Positions 34,518-44,407 of a stretch of DNA of 64,000 nt are shown piece by piece. A program made the translations under genes and the position numbers. The DNA is taken from assembly GCF_900176355.1 (NCBI RefSeq), contig NZ_FWXI01000018.1, forward strand, positions 1 through 64,000. The letters are read 5' to 3'. Source of the DNA: Sporomusa malonica. Lineage in GTDB: Bacteria > Bacillota > Negativicutes > Sporomusales > Sporomusaceae. The notes under the pieces are model-generated. The model had not been told where the DNA came from, did not search any database, and worked only from the letters and a program-made list of their open reading frames with translations. Every line of letters starts with the position of its first letter. The first letter of the stretch is position 1.

Positions 34518-35780
34518 ATGGCACACCTTGGCTCAAATCTTCATTCTTTTCATTTAACAAGTATTGATTCAATTACCGACATCGTACGCAAGGTCATTCG
34601 TGAACAACAGGTCGTTACATACTTCCAGCCGATTGTTTCTGTGAAAAACCGATCAATAATTGGCCTTGAGGCCCTCTCACGGGGGACACCGGCGCTCTCG
34701 TCAATAATCCCGCCAAAACTACTGTTTGAGCAGGCAGCCCTCCTGGGAATGACCATTGAACTTGACCGCCTCTGCCGCGATACTGCCCTGACTGCTTTCC
34801 AGCCTATAACTTTTGCCCACCCGGATTTATTCCTGTTTCTTAATTTTGATACTACAATTATCGACAAAGGCGTCGTCGGTTCCGGCTATTTGCACAAATC
34901 CACAGAAAAGCGTAACTTACAAGCCGGCAATATTGTAATTGAAATCTCCGAATCCAATATTCAAGACGTTGATCTCTTGAAGAAGTTCATTCAAATGTAT
35001 AAGAGCTATGGATTTTTATTTGCACTTGATGATATTGGTATTGGTTCATCCAATCTTGATCGTATTCTATTGACAAAACCAGATATCTTAAAGATTGATC
35101 GTTGTTTAATTAACGGTATTGATCACGACTATTACAAACAAGAGCTATTTAGCTCTATTGTAAATATAGCAAAGAAAGTTGGCGCCCTGGTTGTAGCCGA
35201 AGGTGTAGAAACCGAAACAGAAGCCATCGTCTGCTGCGAAATAGGTGCCGACCTTTTACAAGGATTTTACTTTGCCAAGCCGCAACCGGCAAACTGCCCC
35301 ATTTTACCGGAGACATTTACTCTGGCTATAGACTCGGTTAACAAGCTATTCAAGCAATATCGGGTAGATAAAATTTCAGCCAAAGTACATACGCATCAAT
35401 TATACAAAACCATAGCTCACAACCTGACAGATGAACTGGCTAAAACTCCCCCTGAGTTGTTTGAGGAAAAGCTTAAAAAGCTAGCCCACTATCCCAATCT
35501 TGAATATGTATATATTTTGGCACGAAATGGTATTCAGATCAGCAACAGCGTGTGTGATACCTGCGCATTTCCAGGTTCCAAGAAGCGCCTATTCAATGCT
35601 GCCCAGAAAGGTACCGACCAATCACTTAAAGACTACTATTTATATCTTCACTCCGGGCTCACCGAATACATAACAGATCCTTATATTTCTTACGCCTCCG
35701 GGAGCCTTTGTGTTACAGTTTCAATGCTGTTTACATCTGCTGACCAGCAATTTATTCTTTGTGCTGACTTCACGGTGTAA
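34518..35780 (+). CDS. EAL-domain c-di-GMP phosphodiesterase
   Basis: A 420-residue cytoplasmic protein from ATG 34518 (GGAGG 7 bases upstream). The EAL domain (about residues 20-270) keeps the catalytic set: GLEALSRG, IEISESN, FALDDIGIGSSN, ILKIDRC, VVAEGVETE and LLQGFYFAKP. It should therefore hydrolyse c-di-GMP. The C-terminal about 140 residues, with ELAKTPPELFEEKLKKLAHY and 'YVYILARNGIQISN', look like a PAS/GAF-like sensory domain found in EAL proteins of this group. It is divergent from the Fur-controlled kinase operon. Confidence 0.9.
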   Translation: MAHLGSNLHSFHLTSIDSITDIVRKVIREQQVVTYFQPIVSVKNRSIIGLEALSRGTPALSSIIPPKLLFEQAALLGMTIELDRLCRDTALTAFQPITFAHPDLFLFLNFDTTIIDKGVVGSGYLHKSTEKRNLQAGNIVIEISESNIQDVDLLKKFIQMYKSYGFLFALDDIGIGSSNLDRILLTKPDILKIDRCLINGIDHDYYKQELFSSIVNIAKKVGALVVAEGVETETEAIVCCEIGADLLQGFYFAKPQPANCPILPETFTLAIDSVNKLFKQYRVDKISAKVHTHQLYKTIAHNLTDELAKTPPELFEEKLKKLAHYPNLEYVYILARNGIQISNSVCDTCAFPGSKKRLFNAAQKGTDQSLKDYYLYLHSGLTEYITDPYISYASGSLCVTVSMLFTSADQQFILCADFTV

Positions 35781-35946
35781 TCACACCTATCTCTTCTGCG
35801 CGAAGATAGTTGGCTAAGCAAGAATAATTCAAAAAGCTAGTCTAAGAGATACTTGCTAAAGAAATAGTCATCATGTAGAATTAGCATTAGCTTGTCTGGT
35901 AAGATTTAACTAATTTTATCGAGAAATGGAAGGGATGGATTTTAGC

Positions 35947-36402
35947 ATGACACAGGAAGAATACAAAACTATACTAAGAACGGCTATTGGCAATGAAGTG
36001 GAAGCTTATGAGTTTTACAAGGGAGTTTCCGAAAAAGCATCCGACATTGTCATCAAAAAAATGTTTAGCCAATTGGCTGCAGAAGAGCAGGGCCATCAAA
36101 AACTAATAGAAGGCTTTCTCACCGGGGATTTTAGCACAATGCATTTTCATGAATCCCCAGATTACAAGATCTCAGAAACGGTTGAGAAGCCGAAGCTTTC
36201 AGTGAATATGAAACCGGCAGATGCTATTGCTCTGGCAATGAAAAATGAAGAGGAAGCCATGAACATGTATACAGAGTTTGCTAATGCAAGTGTTGATCAG
36301 GCGCAAAAGAAAATCTTCCAAGATCTGTCCGCTATGGAAAAAGGCCATAAAATAAAGCTTGAAGAATACTATGTAAATATTGCTTTTGCTGAGGTGTGGT
36401 AA
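35947..36402 (+). CDS. Rubrerythrin-like diiron (ferritin-fold) protein
   Basis: A 151-residue four-helix protein. Diiron ligands are visible as glutamate in GNEVEAYEFYKG, the ExxH in AAEEQGHQKLIEG, glutamate in MKNEEEAMNMYTE and ExxH-like AMEKGHKIKLEEYY. There is no C-terminal rubredoxin domain, so it is a sulerythrin/erythrin-type protein, probably acting on peroxide or iron. GGATGG sits 8 bases before ATG 35947; upstream in-frame ATGs at 35926 and 35935 are alternatives. It stands alone, with a hairpin terminator after it. Confidence 0.85.
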   Translation: MTQEEYKTILRTAIGNEVEAYEFYKGVSEKASDIVIKKMFSQLAAEEQGHQKLIEGFLTGDFSTMHFHESPDYKISETVEKPKLSVNMKPADAIALAMKNEEEAMNMYTEFANASVDQAQKKIFQDLSAMEKGHKIKLEEYYVNIAFAEVW

Positions 36403-36447
36403 TCTAACAACAACGCCTTAACAGCAGATGCTTGTCATACATAAGAG

Positions 36448-36492
36448 AAACCCTGCAACGCGCATATCATGAAAGAGCGCTGCAGGGTTTTT
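36448..36492. terminator. Bidirectional terminator between the rubrerythrin-like and RDD genes
   Basis: AAACCCTGCA and TGCAGGGTTT pair, with inner GCGC/GCGC pairing possible, and TTTTCTTTG follows. It separates two convergent genes. Confidence 0.8.
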
Positions 36493-36498
36493 CTTTGC

Positions 36499-36900
36499 TT
36501 ACTTCACCTTAATAACCATGGTATCAGCCACACGGTCTCCTAATCGCTGATTGCGAGCAGATGACCATACTAATATAGCCGCAACTAAATATGCAAACAG
36601 TCCGTCAATAATCCGGCAAGCTGTACGAATGGCCGCCGCTGAAAGATCACATGGGGTTCCATCAACCTTCACTACTTTGAGCCCACACAACATTTTGCCA
36701 GGAGTTGCACCTTTGTTACTTTCGAAATAGGTATAGTAACAGAAACCTATCAAGAGTGACCAAATATAATAAGAATTACCGGCATGGCCACTGCCAACAT
36801 TAATTCCAAGTCCAATCGCGATTATACCGCCGATGATGGCTAGGATAATCCCGTCGATAATCGTAGACAACGCACGAATACCAACACCAGCTCCTTCCAT
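36499..36900 (-). CDS. RDD-family membrane protein
   Basis: A 133-residue protein with three membrane helices and the RDD signature: 'GIRALSTIIDGIIL' in helix 1 (R-x-x-x-x-x-x-D), NKGATPGKMLCGLKVV in the loop, and RLGDRVADTMVI at the end. GAGGAGG is 8 bases before ATG 36900. The family includes putative ion exchangers; the role here is unknown. Confidence 0.88.
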   Translation of the reverse strand: MEGAGVGIRALSTIIDGIILAIIGGIIAIGLGINVGSGHAGNSYYIWSLLIGFCYYTYFESNKGATPGKMLCGLKVVKVDGTPCDLSAAAIRTACRIIDGLFAYLVAAILVWSSARNQRLGDRVADTMVIKVK

Positions 36901-36977
36901 TTTTTTCACCTCCTCTGGCTTAGTAATTGGGTTATGTAGTAATATATGCCTGTAATTTCCCGTAAGTGCATAAAGAA

Positions 36978-37002
36978 AACCCCGCCACGGAGGCGAGGTT
37001 AA
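36978..37002 (-). terminator. Terminator of the rph-rdgB-yfcE operon
   Basis: On the minus strand AACCTCGCC and GGCGGGGTT pair around TCCGT and are followed by TTCTTT. It overlaps the last codon of the phosphodiesterase gene. Confidence 0.75.
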
Positions 37003-37475
37003 AGTTCCATAATAATTCCTTCAACAGTACCGTCTTCTCTTATTTCCAAGATGCCGTAGCTCCGGGCAGATCCGCCTCGCGGCGCGCCAGGGCTGCCTGG
37101 ATTAAACACCAGAATGCCATCATGCCAACTGTTACACGGAACATGGGTGTGCCCAAAAACAACAATACTGGCGCCATATTGCCTTCCCCACCATACCAAT
37201 TCACTTATGCCGTATTTAACATTATGGCGGTGTCCATGGGTAAGCCAGATTGTTTTACCAGCCAACTCAACATACTCATCAGCCCGCACAGCGTTGGTTC
37301 GGTCGCAATTGCCGGCAACACCCGTGAGTGGCAGACCAGTTATTTCAGCCAGTCGCCAACCATCCTGATAATAATCACCGGCATGAAGCCAATGGTCAAC
37401 CGGACCGGCAGCAGCAATCACTTGTTTTAGAATACCTACGTCGCCATGAGTATCACTGACAACGCCGATTCTCAT
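36999..37475 (-). CDS. YfcE/MJ0936-type metallophosphodiesterase
   Basis: A 158-residue calcineurin-like enzyme with all metal motifs: VVSDTHGD, HAGDYYQDG, AGNCDRTN, LTHGHRHNV and FGHTHVPCN. The size is typical of the YfcE family, which hydrolyses phosphodiesters in vitro. It overlaps rdgB by 4 bases (ATGA), a common pairing in Firmicutes. The physiological substrate is unknown. Confidence 0.92.
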   Translation of the reverse strand: MRIGVVSDTHGDVGILKQVIAAAGPVDHWLHAGDYYQDGWRLAEITGLPLTGVAGNCDRTNAVRADEYVELAGKTIWLTHGHRHNVKYGISELVWWGRQYGASIVVFGHTHVPCNSWHDGILVFNPGSPGAPRGGSARSYGILEIREDGTVEGIIMEL

Positions 37476-38083
37476 TTTTCCAGCACCGCTAATTGTTTAG
37501 CCATTTCTCTTATTGCCTGGCCCCGGTGACTAATCCTGTTTTTCTCTTCATGTGACATTTCAGCTAGAGTGCAGCCTAGTTCTGGCACCAGGAAGAGTGG
37601 ATCATAACCGAAGCCCTTATCGCCGCGCGGCTCAGATAGGATAACCCCTTCCACCGTGCCATCAGTAGTTAAGAGTGTTTTTTCTGCATTAGCCAATGCC
37701 AGTACACAGCGGAATCTACCTGTGCGTTTCTCTGGCGGTACGCCAATTAAATTGCTAAGAAGTTTCTTATTGTTATCCTCATCACCGGCGTGTTCACCTG
37801 CGTATCTGGCCGAATACACTCCTGGTTCGCCTTTTAAATAATCAACTTCGAGTCCTGAGTCGTCAGCCAGGCACAACTTGCCTGTCAAACGTGCATAGAA
37901 CTCTGCTTTGGAACAGGAGTTTTCAGCAAAGGTGACACCGTTCTCTGTTGCTTCAGGAAAATTCCCTAGCTCCACTAAGGACGTCACTTTATACGGCAGT
38001 CCGTTTAGAGCCACCTTGAACTCAGCAACTTTTCCAGCATTTTTAGTGGCGACAACAATCTCTTTTATTGTTTCCTGCACCAA
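37472..38083 (-). CDS. rdgB: XTP/dITP diphosphatase (RdgB/HAM1)
   Basis: A 203-residue non-canonical purine NTP pyrophosphatase. Conserved motifs are VVATKNAGKVAEFK, LCLADDSGLEVD, GVYSARYAGEH, and near the end GFGYDPLFLVPE and SHRGQAI. It cleans the nucleotide pool of deaminated purines. The start is GTG with GGGAGGG upstream, and it follows rph without a gap, an ancient gene order. Confidence 0.96.
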   Translation of the reverse strand: MVQETIKEIVVATKNAGKVAEFKVALNGLPYKVTSLVELGNFPEATENGVTFAENSCSKAEFYARLTGKLCLADDSGLEVDYLKGEPGVYSARYAGEHAGDEDNNKKLLSNLIGVPPEKRTGRFRCVLALANAEKTLLTTDGTVEGVILSEPRGDKGFGYDPLFLVPELGCTLAEMSHEEKNRISHRGQAIREMAKQLAVLEK

Positions 38084-38827
38084 TTATCCCTCCCGGCCTA
38101 CTTTCCATGCCAGTTTTCCGAGTGTTTCCTTTTGAATATCAAGCAGTACTTCAATGCCTTGACCGCCTACGGTCAGCATTTCGTTTAACTGAGCCTGCGT
38201 GAAGGTGCCTTTTTCACCAGTTCCCTGGACCTCAACAAATTGACCACTGCCAGTCATGACCAGATTCATGTCAACAACAGCAGTAGAATCTTCGCTATAG
38301 CATAAATCGAGGTAAACCCCTTGAGGTAAAACACCTACACTGACAGCCGCTAAGAAGTCTTTGACCGGGAACGGCTTGGGACTATCGCCCCAAATGCTGT
38401 TAATGGCATCAACAAGGGCCACAAAAGAGCCGGTAATGGCCGCAGTCCGGGTCCCGCCGTCAGCCTGCAAAACGTCACAATCCAGCCATATTGTTTTTTC
38501 TCCGAGCGCCTTAAGGTCAATGACACTGCGTAAGGCCCGGCCGATTAGACGTTGAATTTCGTGAGTGCGGCCAGTCAGTTTACCTCTGGCAGCCTCGCGA
38601 ACGTTACGACTCTGGGTCGAACGCGGCAATAGTGAATATTCGGCACTTACCCAGCCTTCACCTGACCCTTTTAGGAATGGTGGCACTTTATCTTCAAGCG
38701 TTGCAGCACAGATAACTTTGGTATCACCAAATTCAACTAGCACTGAACCTTCGGCATATTTTAAATAATTGCGGGTAATTTTAACTTTCCGCAGCTCATT
38801 GGCTGCACGTCCGTCTGCTCTGGTCAT
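38084..38827 (-). CDS. rph: Ribonuclease PH
   Basis: A 247-residue phosphorolytic 3'-5' exoribonuclease that trims tRNA 3' ends. Conserved stretches include [19 protein letters not shown], '[14 protein letters not shown]', [33 protein letters not shown] and '[19 protein letters not shown]'. The length is slightly above E. coli RPH (238). GAGGAGG precedes the start. Confidence 0.97.
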   Translation of the reverse strand: MTRADGRAANELRKVKITRNYLKYAEGSVLVEFGDTKVICAATLEDKVPPFLKGSGEGWVSAEYSLLPRSTQSRNVREAARGKLTGRTHEIQRLIGRALRSVIDLKALGEKTIWLDCDVLQADGGTRTAAITGSFVALVDAINSIWGDSPKPFPVKDFLAAVSVGVLPQGVYLDLCYSEDSTAVVDMNLVMTGSGQFVEVQGTGEKGTFTQAQLNEMLTVGGQGIEVLLDIQKETLGKLAWKVGREG

Positions 38828-38856
38828 AATGGCCTCCTCAAATATAGATATTTTAC

Positions 38857-40176
38857 TTAGACTTGTTCTAGTATATCTTGCTCTTTATCCTGGATTAAAT
38901 AATGATCATGCTGTCCTGCTTTTTTAGCTTTATGTACAGCATCGCATGCCTGGCTCCGGCACATTGGACAACTATTGCGGGGAATGACAGCAGCAAAAGC
39001 TGATTTTACTCCAAATGGATAGCCCTCAGCTTGCGTCGAAACCGTCTGATACCCATGACATTGAGGGCACAGCCGTACTGTTTCACTTTGACATTCTTGT
39101 ATGCCGCTATCATCATAATAGATGTTTCGCCGGCGTTGCCAGAAGTCTCCTGCCTTAGCCACCGCTTCGTTCCGGAGTTTATCCCTCTCAGCCCAGATGT
39201 TTCGCCACTCAGCTATCATCTTAGCAATATACCGGGTATTCTCTGCTGATTGGCGCGGGCAGCGGGCAATATCAGGTTCCACTACCCGGCTGTAATCCAG
39301 ACCGGCCATGGCGAGGATGATACCTGTATTGACATATGGCAGTGCATCTTCGATTGAGTAACCGCCCTCAAGCACAGCAATGTCGGCTTTTAGCTTTTCT
39401 GCTAAACGAGCATAGCCCTGCGCGGTAACGGCCATGTTAGCCAGCGGGTCACTGTAATGATTATCCTGCCCGGCTGAGTTAATAATAATGTCTGGCTTGA
39501 AATCTTCAAGCACCGGCAAAACAAAATGATCTAGTACATAATGAAGACCGTCATCGGTTGTGCCAGGAGGCAGAGGAATGTTGACAGTTGAGCATAATGC
39601 ACCCGGACTGCCGAGTTCAGACATTGCACCAGTCCCCGGATACAGGGTACGGCCATCCTGGTGAAAAGAGATAAACAGTGTATCTGGGTCATGATAGAAA
39701 ACATCCTGGGTGCCATCACCATGATGGACATCGGTATCAACAATAGCCACCCGGTTAAGCCCGTAGTGGCGGCGGAGATATTCTACCATGACAGCTTCAA
39801 TATTTATCGTACAAAACCCGCGGGTGCCATGCACAACCCGCATGGCATGATGCCCCGGAGGGCGCACCAGCGCAAAAGCGCTATTTACTTCACGGCGCAT
39901 CACAGCCTCAGCAGCGGTTATTGCCCCACCGGCTGAAACCAGATGAGCGTCAGTAATGAGTGAAGCGATGTCTGGTACGCCAAGATGAACCCGCCCGGCA
40001 TCCTGTATCTTAGCCAGCTGTGGCCGATATTCTCTAATATTCGGCAAATCCAGCAGGCCTTCTTCAACAATTTGGTCCCGGGTATAGAGGAGGCGTTCTT
40101 CCCGCTCCGGATGTGACGGTGATATAGCCCAGTCAAAAGCTGGGAAAAACACCAGCCCTAATGACTTATTCTGCAT
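38857..40176 (-). CDS. Histone deacetylase-like amidohydrolase with C-terminal zinc ribbon
   Basis: A 439-residue protein. Residues about 1-310 form an arginase/deacetylase fold with zinc ligands and catalytic histidines in [27 protein letters not shown] and [13 protein letters not shown], and LEGGYSIED. Residues about 370-420 add four cysteines as LCPQCHGYQ and [10 protein letters not shown], a zinc ribbon not usual for bacterial HDAC-like enzymes. The start at 40176 has GGAGG and overlaps the hydantoinase-type gene by 11 bases. The substrate, perhaps an acetylated polyamine or small amide, is unknown. Confidence 0.88.
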   Translation of the reverse strand: MQNKSLGLVFFPAFDWAISPSHPEREERLLYTRDQIVEEGLLDLPNIREYRPQLAKIQDAGRVHLGVPDIASLITDAHLVSAGGAITAAEAVMRREVNSAFALVRPPGHHAMRVVHGTRGFCTINIEAVMVEYLRRHYGLNRVAIVDTDVHHGDGTQDVFYHDPDTLFISFHQDGRTLYPGTGAMSELGSPGALCSTVNIPLPPGTTDDGLHYVLDHFVLPVLEDFKPDIIINSAGQDNHYSDPLANMAVTAQGYARLAEKLKADIAVLEGGYSIEDALPYVNTGIILAMAGLDYSRVVEPDIARCPRQSAENTRYIAKMIAEWRNIWAERDKLRNEAVAKAGDFWQRRRNIYYDDSGIQECQSETVRLCPQCHGYQTVSTQAEGYPFGVKSAFAAVIPRNSCPMCRSQACDAVHKAKKAGQHDHYLIQDKEQDILEQV

Positions 40177-41845
40177 TCTCCCGCCTCCATGCATCTACAG
40201 GCATAAGCACACCTGGTTTTAACTGTAAGGTACATGTCATAATTTTCCCGATCGTGTTAAAGCCACGGATAACATTGAACTCTTCCTCATACAGCCGCTC
40301 ACTTTCGTAAGTGCCTTCTTCCATGCCGCCAGCATCCGCCCGTTCAGCAAGATGAGTCTGGGCAGCCGCCCATGCCTCCTGCAGCGTAAACCGCCGTTTA
40401 TCTATCGGCTGCTTGATTCCTAACTGAGGCACAGTATAAAAGCCCTGCGCCGTATCTGCCCTAAGCGTAATTTCAGTAGTCGGCCTGGCTGAAGCTGCGC
40501 CAACGGCATTAGCTACCATATGTCCTGGCGGCACTTGCCACGGCAGTTCCAGCCGTTCAGCTACCAGCGGTGCCAGCCCCATAGCAGCACCACCTACGCC
40601 GAGAACGAGTTCTGGTTTGAAAATTTCCCCATACACAATATCTTCGACTTTATATACAGGCCTTGCCGCCTGCTCTGTCAGCATATCACGTATTGCCTGG
40701 CACACAGTGCCAGTTGCCGACCGCAGCGTTTCCCAAGCGGCATCTTCGGCCGTTTGGTCCCCAGCAGCTACTCTGACCATAGCCTTTTTGGCCAATTCTA
40801 AGTTACCATACTCAATTAGTCCAGCTACGCGCAGCGCATCAGTCAGCGTAGGTTCAGTGCCGCCATTTGCCACCGCAGGCCCGCACCGCATAGGTCCTAC
40901 AGTCAGGCTGCCATTCTCCCGCCGAACATAGCTGTCACCGCCAATGCCGACTGAACGCAGCCAGAAAGAACGCACCGCTGTAGGGTAGCCGTTCACACTG
41001 GCCCCACCTGGGGCAAATAACGGCGCACCATTTTGCCATAAGGCAATGTCGGTGGTAGTACCGCCGATATCTAACGATACTGCCGGTTCTTCCGGATTAG
41101 CCAGCGCCATAATGCCGAGTACACTGGCTGCCGGTCCGGTAAAGATGGCCTCTACCGGCCTTAACTTAGCTGCTGCCAGGGAGAGCGTACCGCCATCAGC
41201 TTTCAAAATATATACAGGCGCAGTAATCCTCCGCTCAGCAAGCGCCGCTTCAATCGCAGCAGCGAACTTAGTAAATATACGCCATACGGCCGAATTATAG
41301 TAGGCTGAATTAGCCCGTCTAAGAAAATTAAGAGAACCTGAAACTTGAGCTCCAAGTGTTATCTGCCTTGGCTCTAAGTACTCCCGAATCCACCCAGCCA
41401 CTACCTGTTCCTGGGCTGGGTTGCGTATGGCAAACTTGCCAGCTACAGCAGCCACCTGAACGCCTTTTATCTCGCGGCATAAGACAGCAACTTCTTCCTT
41501 AACCGGGGCAGCCTGTTCCCTGCCCCTGTGGTCGGTATATCCGGACAAAAAGAAGGGCTGGCCTGGCGTCAGGCCGGTAAGGTTCAGCCCCGGCCCAGGC
41601 ATCAGCAGCAGCGCTGCTTTGTCGGTTTTCCCTTCAACAAGAGCATTTGTCACAATAGTTGTCGATAATGCCACACGCTTAATCTGTTTTACGTCAATGT
41701 TGATAAGCACCTTGTCAATGGCGGTTACAATACCACTGAGCAATTCATGGTGCGTAGTCGGCAGCTTAGCTGAGGCCATAACTTGGCCATCCACAATAAC
41801 TACAGCATCGGTAAAGGTCCCGCCCACATCAATTCCAAGCAGCAA
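40166..41845 (-). CDS. Hydantoinase/oxoprolinase-family ASKHA protein (HyuA-like)
   Basis: A 559-residue protein with the N-terminal ASKHA loop LLGIDVGGTFTDAVVI and the second phosphate loop AVSLDIGGTTTDIALW, as in HyuA/OplA. A HyuB partner is missing. I start it at TTG 41845 because TTGGAGG is 8 bases upstream; GTG 41890 lies inside the preceding gene and has no such site. It follows a BadF-type activase by 28 bases. An ATP-dependent amide-ring opening activity is the family norm, but the neighbours suggest a different role here. Confidence 0.85.
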   Translation of the reverse strand: MLLGIDVGGTFTDAVVIVDGQVMASAKLPTTHHELLSGIVTAIDKVLINIDVKQIKRVALSTTIVTNALVEGKTDKAALLLMPGPGLNLTGLTPGQPFFLSGYTDHRGREQAAPVKEEVAVLCREIKGVQVAAVAGKFAIRNPAQEQVVAGWIREYLEPRQITLGAQVSGSLNFLRRANSAYYNSAVWRIFTKFAAAIEAALAERRITAPVYILKADGGTLSLAAAKLRPVEAIFTGPAASVLGIMALANPEEPAVSLDIGGTTTDIALWQNGAPLFAPGGASVNGYPTAVRSFWLRSVGIGGDSYVRRENGSLTVGPMRCGPAVANGGTEPTLTDALRVAGLIEYGNLELAKKAMVRVAAGDQTAEDAAWETLRSATGTVCQAIRDMLTEQAARPVYKVEDIVYGEIFKPELVLGVGGAAMGLAPLVAERLELPWQVPPGHMVANAVGAASARPTTEITLRADTAQGFYTVPQLGIKQPIDKRRFTLQEAWAAAQTHLAERADAGGMEEGTYESERLYEEEFNVIRGFNTIGKIMTCTLQLKPGVLMPVDAWRRENAE

Positions 41846-41873
41846 CTCTTTCGCCTCCAAACCGTTTGGCTGG

Positions 41874-42629
41874 CTAATTGTATACAGCACAGCCTATCGC
41901 GCCGTTAAGCTGGGGGTGTTCAGGCACAATAACCTCGATGCCCATTTCCCGGGCAATATACTCTCTGATGGCGCCGCCTAACGCAACACCGCCGGTAAAG
42001 ATAAGTTTATCACTTTTGAGTGCACTCAGCATAGGTTTTATCCGTTTATAAATAGTGTAATTCACACCGGCTGCCAGCTCAGCAGTGCTGTAGCCTTCGA
42101 CAATCCGTCCGATAAGCTCAGACTCGCCAAAGATAGCACAGGTAGCACTAAGCTCCACCGGGTTATCACTATAGTCTGCCAGTTCTTCCAGATTGATACC
42201 AAGAACAGCTGCCATGTTTTCGAGATACCGCCCAGTACTTGCCGCACACTTGTCATTGGTCTGGAAGTCCACCATTCGACCTTTGCGCACCTTAATGACT
42301 TTGCTATCCTGGCCGCCTAAATCAAGCAGTGTAAAATCAGTCAGCCCTGTCTGAAAGATTGCACCAAGCATATGAGCCTTTAATTCAGGAATAATGGTAG
42401 CACCGACAATATCGATGGTATTGCGGCCATACCCGGTAGCTGTCAGATGGGCAACCTCAGGAAATCCAAGTGCTGCAAAATCCACAGCCATCCCACCCTC
42501 GATCCGCTGGCCATAGTCCCGGTAAAACTTGGCTGTCTCGTATACCTTAGCCGCCTTAAGCTGTTTGGTATCGGCATCCATGACTACCAGTTTTACACTG
42601 CGACTGCCTAAATCTATGCCACACCGCAT
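41874..42629 (-). CDS. BadF/HgdC-type acyl-CoA dehydratase activase
   Basis: A 251-residue ASKHA ATPase. Loops are CGIDLGSRSVKLVVMD, LLDLGGQDSKVIKV and IFTGGVALGGAI. The two bridging cysteines of the dimeric [4Fe-4S] cluster are seen in NDKCAASTGRYLE and SATCAIFGESELI. It is the ATP-driven electron donor for 2-hydroxyacyl-CoA dehydratases and double-cubane proteins. It lies directly after an HgdB-like gene. Confidence 0.93.
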   Translation of the reverse strand: MRCGIDLGSRSVKLVVMDADTKQLKAAKVYETAKFYRDYGQRIEGGMAVDFAALGFPEVAHLTATGYGRNTIDIVGATIIPELKAHMLGAIFQTGLTDFTLLDLGGQDSKVIKVRKGRMVDFQTNDKCAASTGRYLENMAAVLGINLEELADYSDNPVELSATCAIFGESELIGRIVEGYSTAELAAGVNYTIYKRIKPMLSALKSDKLIFTGGVALGGAIREYIAREMGIEVIVPEHPQLNGAIGCAVYN

Positions 42630-42656
42630 AGTCTTCCTCCTTCACCAAGTCCAGTG

Positions 42657-43652
42657 TTAACGCAGCATTTCCAAGAAACTGTCAATCCGCAGTTTGGTCC
42701 TGGCGTCAACCTTACCTGGCTTATCACCCTCAACTGTCAAAATAGGTATATCCAGCTTCTGGCGCAAGATAAGGTCTTCAATCTGCCGGAAACAAAAACT
42801 TTGTACATAATGAACAATTCCGTCCAGATTACGTCGCTCAATCTCAGCCTGAATATCTTTAATCCGGCCAAATACGCCATAAGGGTATGTATACAATTGA
42901 TATTGTTTTACAATGTCATCAGTGACAAACGGCATAGCAAACTGCCGCTGCACCTCGTTATACACGACTCTGGCCCCCATTGTTTCCAAATAGGGATACA
43001 GATCGGTAAAAATAGGAGGCACGCCAATATATCCGAGCTTTAGGTCATCGGCATATTCACGGGCATTCCCGGCCTGCTCAAGAAACTTATCTACATCTTT
43101 CGAAAAAACCTCGACATCACTGTTAAAATCACTGCAGCATACCTGATATAAATGGTTATCAAGACCGCTTACCGTGTTTTCCTGCCAGGTAAGCCAGTCA
43201 ATCTCAGCAACCTTAAGACGCAGTTTATCTAACTGACGTTTAACAGTATTGACAGCTTCCCAGTTTGTCCCCAGTGTGGTCATTAGTTTTTCCATTTGAA
43301 GCTTCAATAAGTCATAGTCACGGTCAAAGGGGTAGGCAAAAGGAATCGTCTCAACCCCTGCCAGTTCGTAGGTTTCCATGAGCGCATGTGTGTTGCTGCA
43401 ATCACCTTGGGTAACGGCAATGACTTTGTCAATACCGCCAAAACTCTCATTAAGCTCTTTATTAACCACTACCGAGTACAATCCCTTTATCCACCCGCAA
43501 ATATTCCGGGGATAACCGGCTTCTTCGGCGGTTTCCACCATGCGCCCGGCTTCCGGACTGGTAATAAATATATTGTTAAGATCAACAGGAACATGCCCTG
43601 CTGCCAGAATAATCTCAACCGGCACAGTTGTCGTAATGCCGATGCGGGCCAT
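42657..43652 (-). CDS. HgdB-like 2-hydroxyacyl-CoA dehydratase D-component / double-cubane protein
   Basis: A 331-residue protein of the HgdB superfamily. Three cysteines in family positions are visible: NICGWIKG (about residue 52), TQGDCSNTHA (about 85) and VQSFCFRQIED (about 289). Only one component is encoded, and no CoA-transferase or second subunit is nearby. That is the pattern of single-subunit double-cubane cluster proteins reduced by an HgdC-type activase. I start at ATG 43652, with GGAGG 10 bases upstream. The substrate is unknown. Confidence 0.85.
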   Translation of the reverse strand: MARIGITTTVPVEIILAAGHVPVDLNNIFITSPEAGRMVETAEEAGYPRNICGWIKGLYSVVVNKELNESFGGIDKVIAVTQGDCSNTHALMETYELAGVETIPFAYPFDRDYDLLKLQMEKLMTTLGTNWEAVNTVKRQLDKLRLKVAEIDWLTWQENTVSGLDNHLYQVCCSDFNSDVEVFSKDVDKFLEQAGNAREYADDLKLGYIGVPPIFTDLYPYLETMGARVVYNEVQRQFAMPFVTDDIVKQYQLYTYPYGVFGRIKDIQAEIERRNLDGIVHYVQSFCFRQIEDLILRQKLDIPILTVEGDKPGKVDARTKLRIDSFLEMLR

Positions 43653-43677
43653 AACAATCACGCCTCCTAGATATTTA

Positions 43678-43711
43678 AAACAGAGGATAGTCTCCCTACC
43701 CTCTGTTTTTA
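43678..43711 (-). terminator. Terminator between the CofE-like and HgdB-like genes
   Basis: AAACAGAGG and CCTCTGTTT pair around a 15-base loop and A/T runs lie on both sides. It suggests that the HgdB-BadF-HyuA-HDAC genes form their own unit or are partly insulated from the CofE-like gene. Confidence 0.65.
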
Positions 43712-43724
43712 GAAAAAAGTTTAG

Positions 43725-44396
43725 TTATTGAGCGGCTGCTTTTTGTACAGCTAAACCATAGTTTTTGATAATAACAATCGGGGTCTTCTGACTTGCATTG
43801 CCAAAAGGATTATCAATCAGTATCTGCGCTATTTCCTTGGGATTAAGTCCGTGGGTTACGCCTAGTACTGCCGCCCGCTTGAGGTCGTTGACATCAGCTA
43901 CAACAGCGCCATAACAGCCCAGTCGCTCTTTAATCGCTTGGGCCACGCCATTTGGATCAGCCGGTCCGTACACCAGATGTTTATCAAAAGGTGGCATAGT
44001 ACCGGTAACATCATCAATCAGCGCTGCCTGCTCACCAGCCAATTCATAAAACAGACCATTCCTGCCTACTAGCTTACCTAACATTCCAACAAACATAGCC
44101 CAGGCTACCCGCCCGCTGCCCTCGGCATTCATCGCAGACTGCATACCGTAAACACTGGATAAACTGCCTTTTTGCGGGACAAACCGGCAAAGTATCTGAG
44201 CTAACAATGACGGGGTCAATTCTTCAGGCCGAACAACGCGTCCCTGAGTAATCGCCACAACACTCTCAGCAACTGACACCACATCATTAGGACCAATATC
44301 ATCTTTAGCATATCGCTCGATAGCATCTACAATATTATCTTTATCAGTAAGAATCCGGGTACGCACCGGTCTTAACTCTAATGCCTGCTCTGTCAT
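43725..44396 (-). CDS. CofE-like (F420-0:gamma-glutamyl ligase fold) protein
   Basis: A 223-residue protein with the F420_ligase-type pattern: '[19 protein letters not shown]', '[18 protein letters not shown]', and later [19 protein letters not shown]. No other F420 biosynthesis genes are visible, and the organism type is not known to make F420, so the true substrate is probably another gamma-carboxylate. AGGGGG precedes the start. It is preceded 11 bases upstream by a small membrane-anchored protein gene. Confidence 0.75.
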   Translation of the reverse strand: MTEQALELRPVRTRILTDKDNIVDAIERYAKDDIGPNDVVSVAESVVAITQGRVVRPEELTPSLLAQILCRFVPQKGSLSSVYGMQSAMNAEGSGRVAWAMFVGMLGKLVGRNGLFYELAGEQAALIDDVTGTMPPFDKHLVYGPADPNGVAQAIKERLGCYGAVVADVNDLKRAAVLGVTHGLNPKEIAQILIDNPFGNASQKTPIVIIKNYGLAVQKAAAQ

Positions 44397-44407
44397 ATGT
44401 ATTCCCC

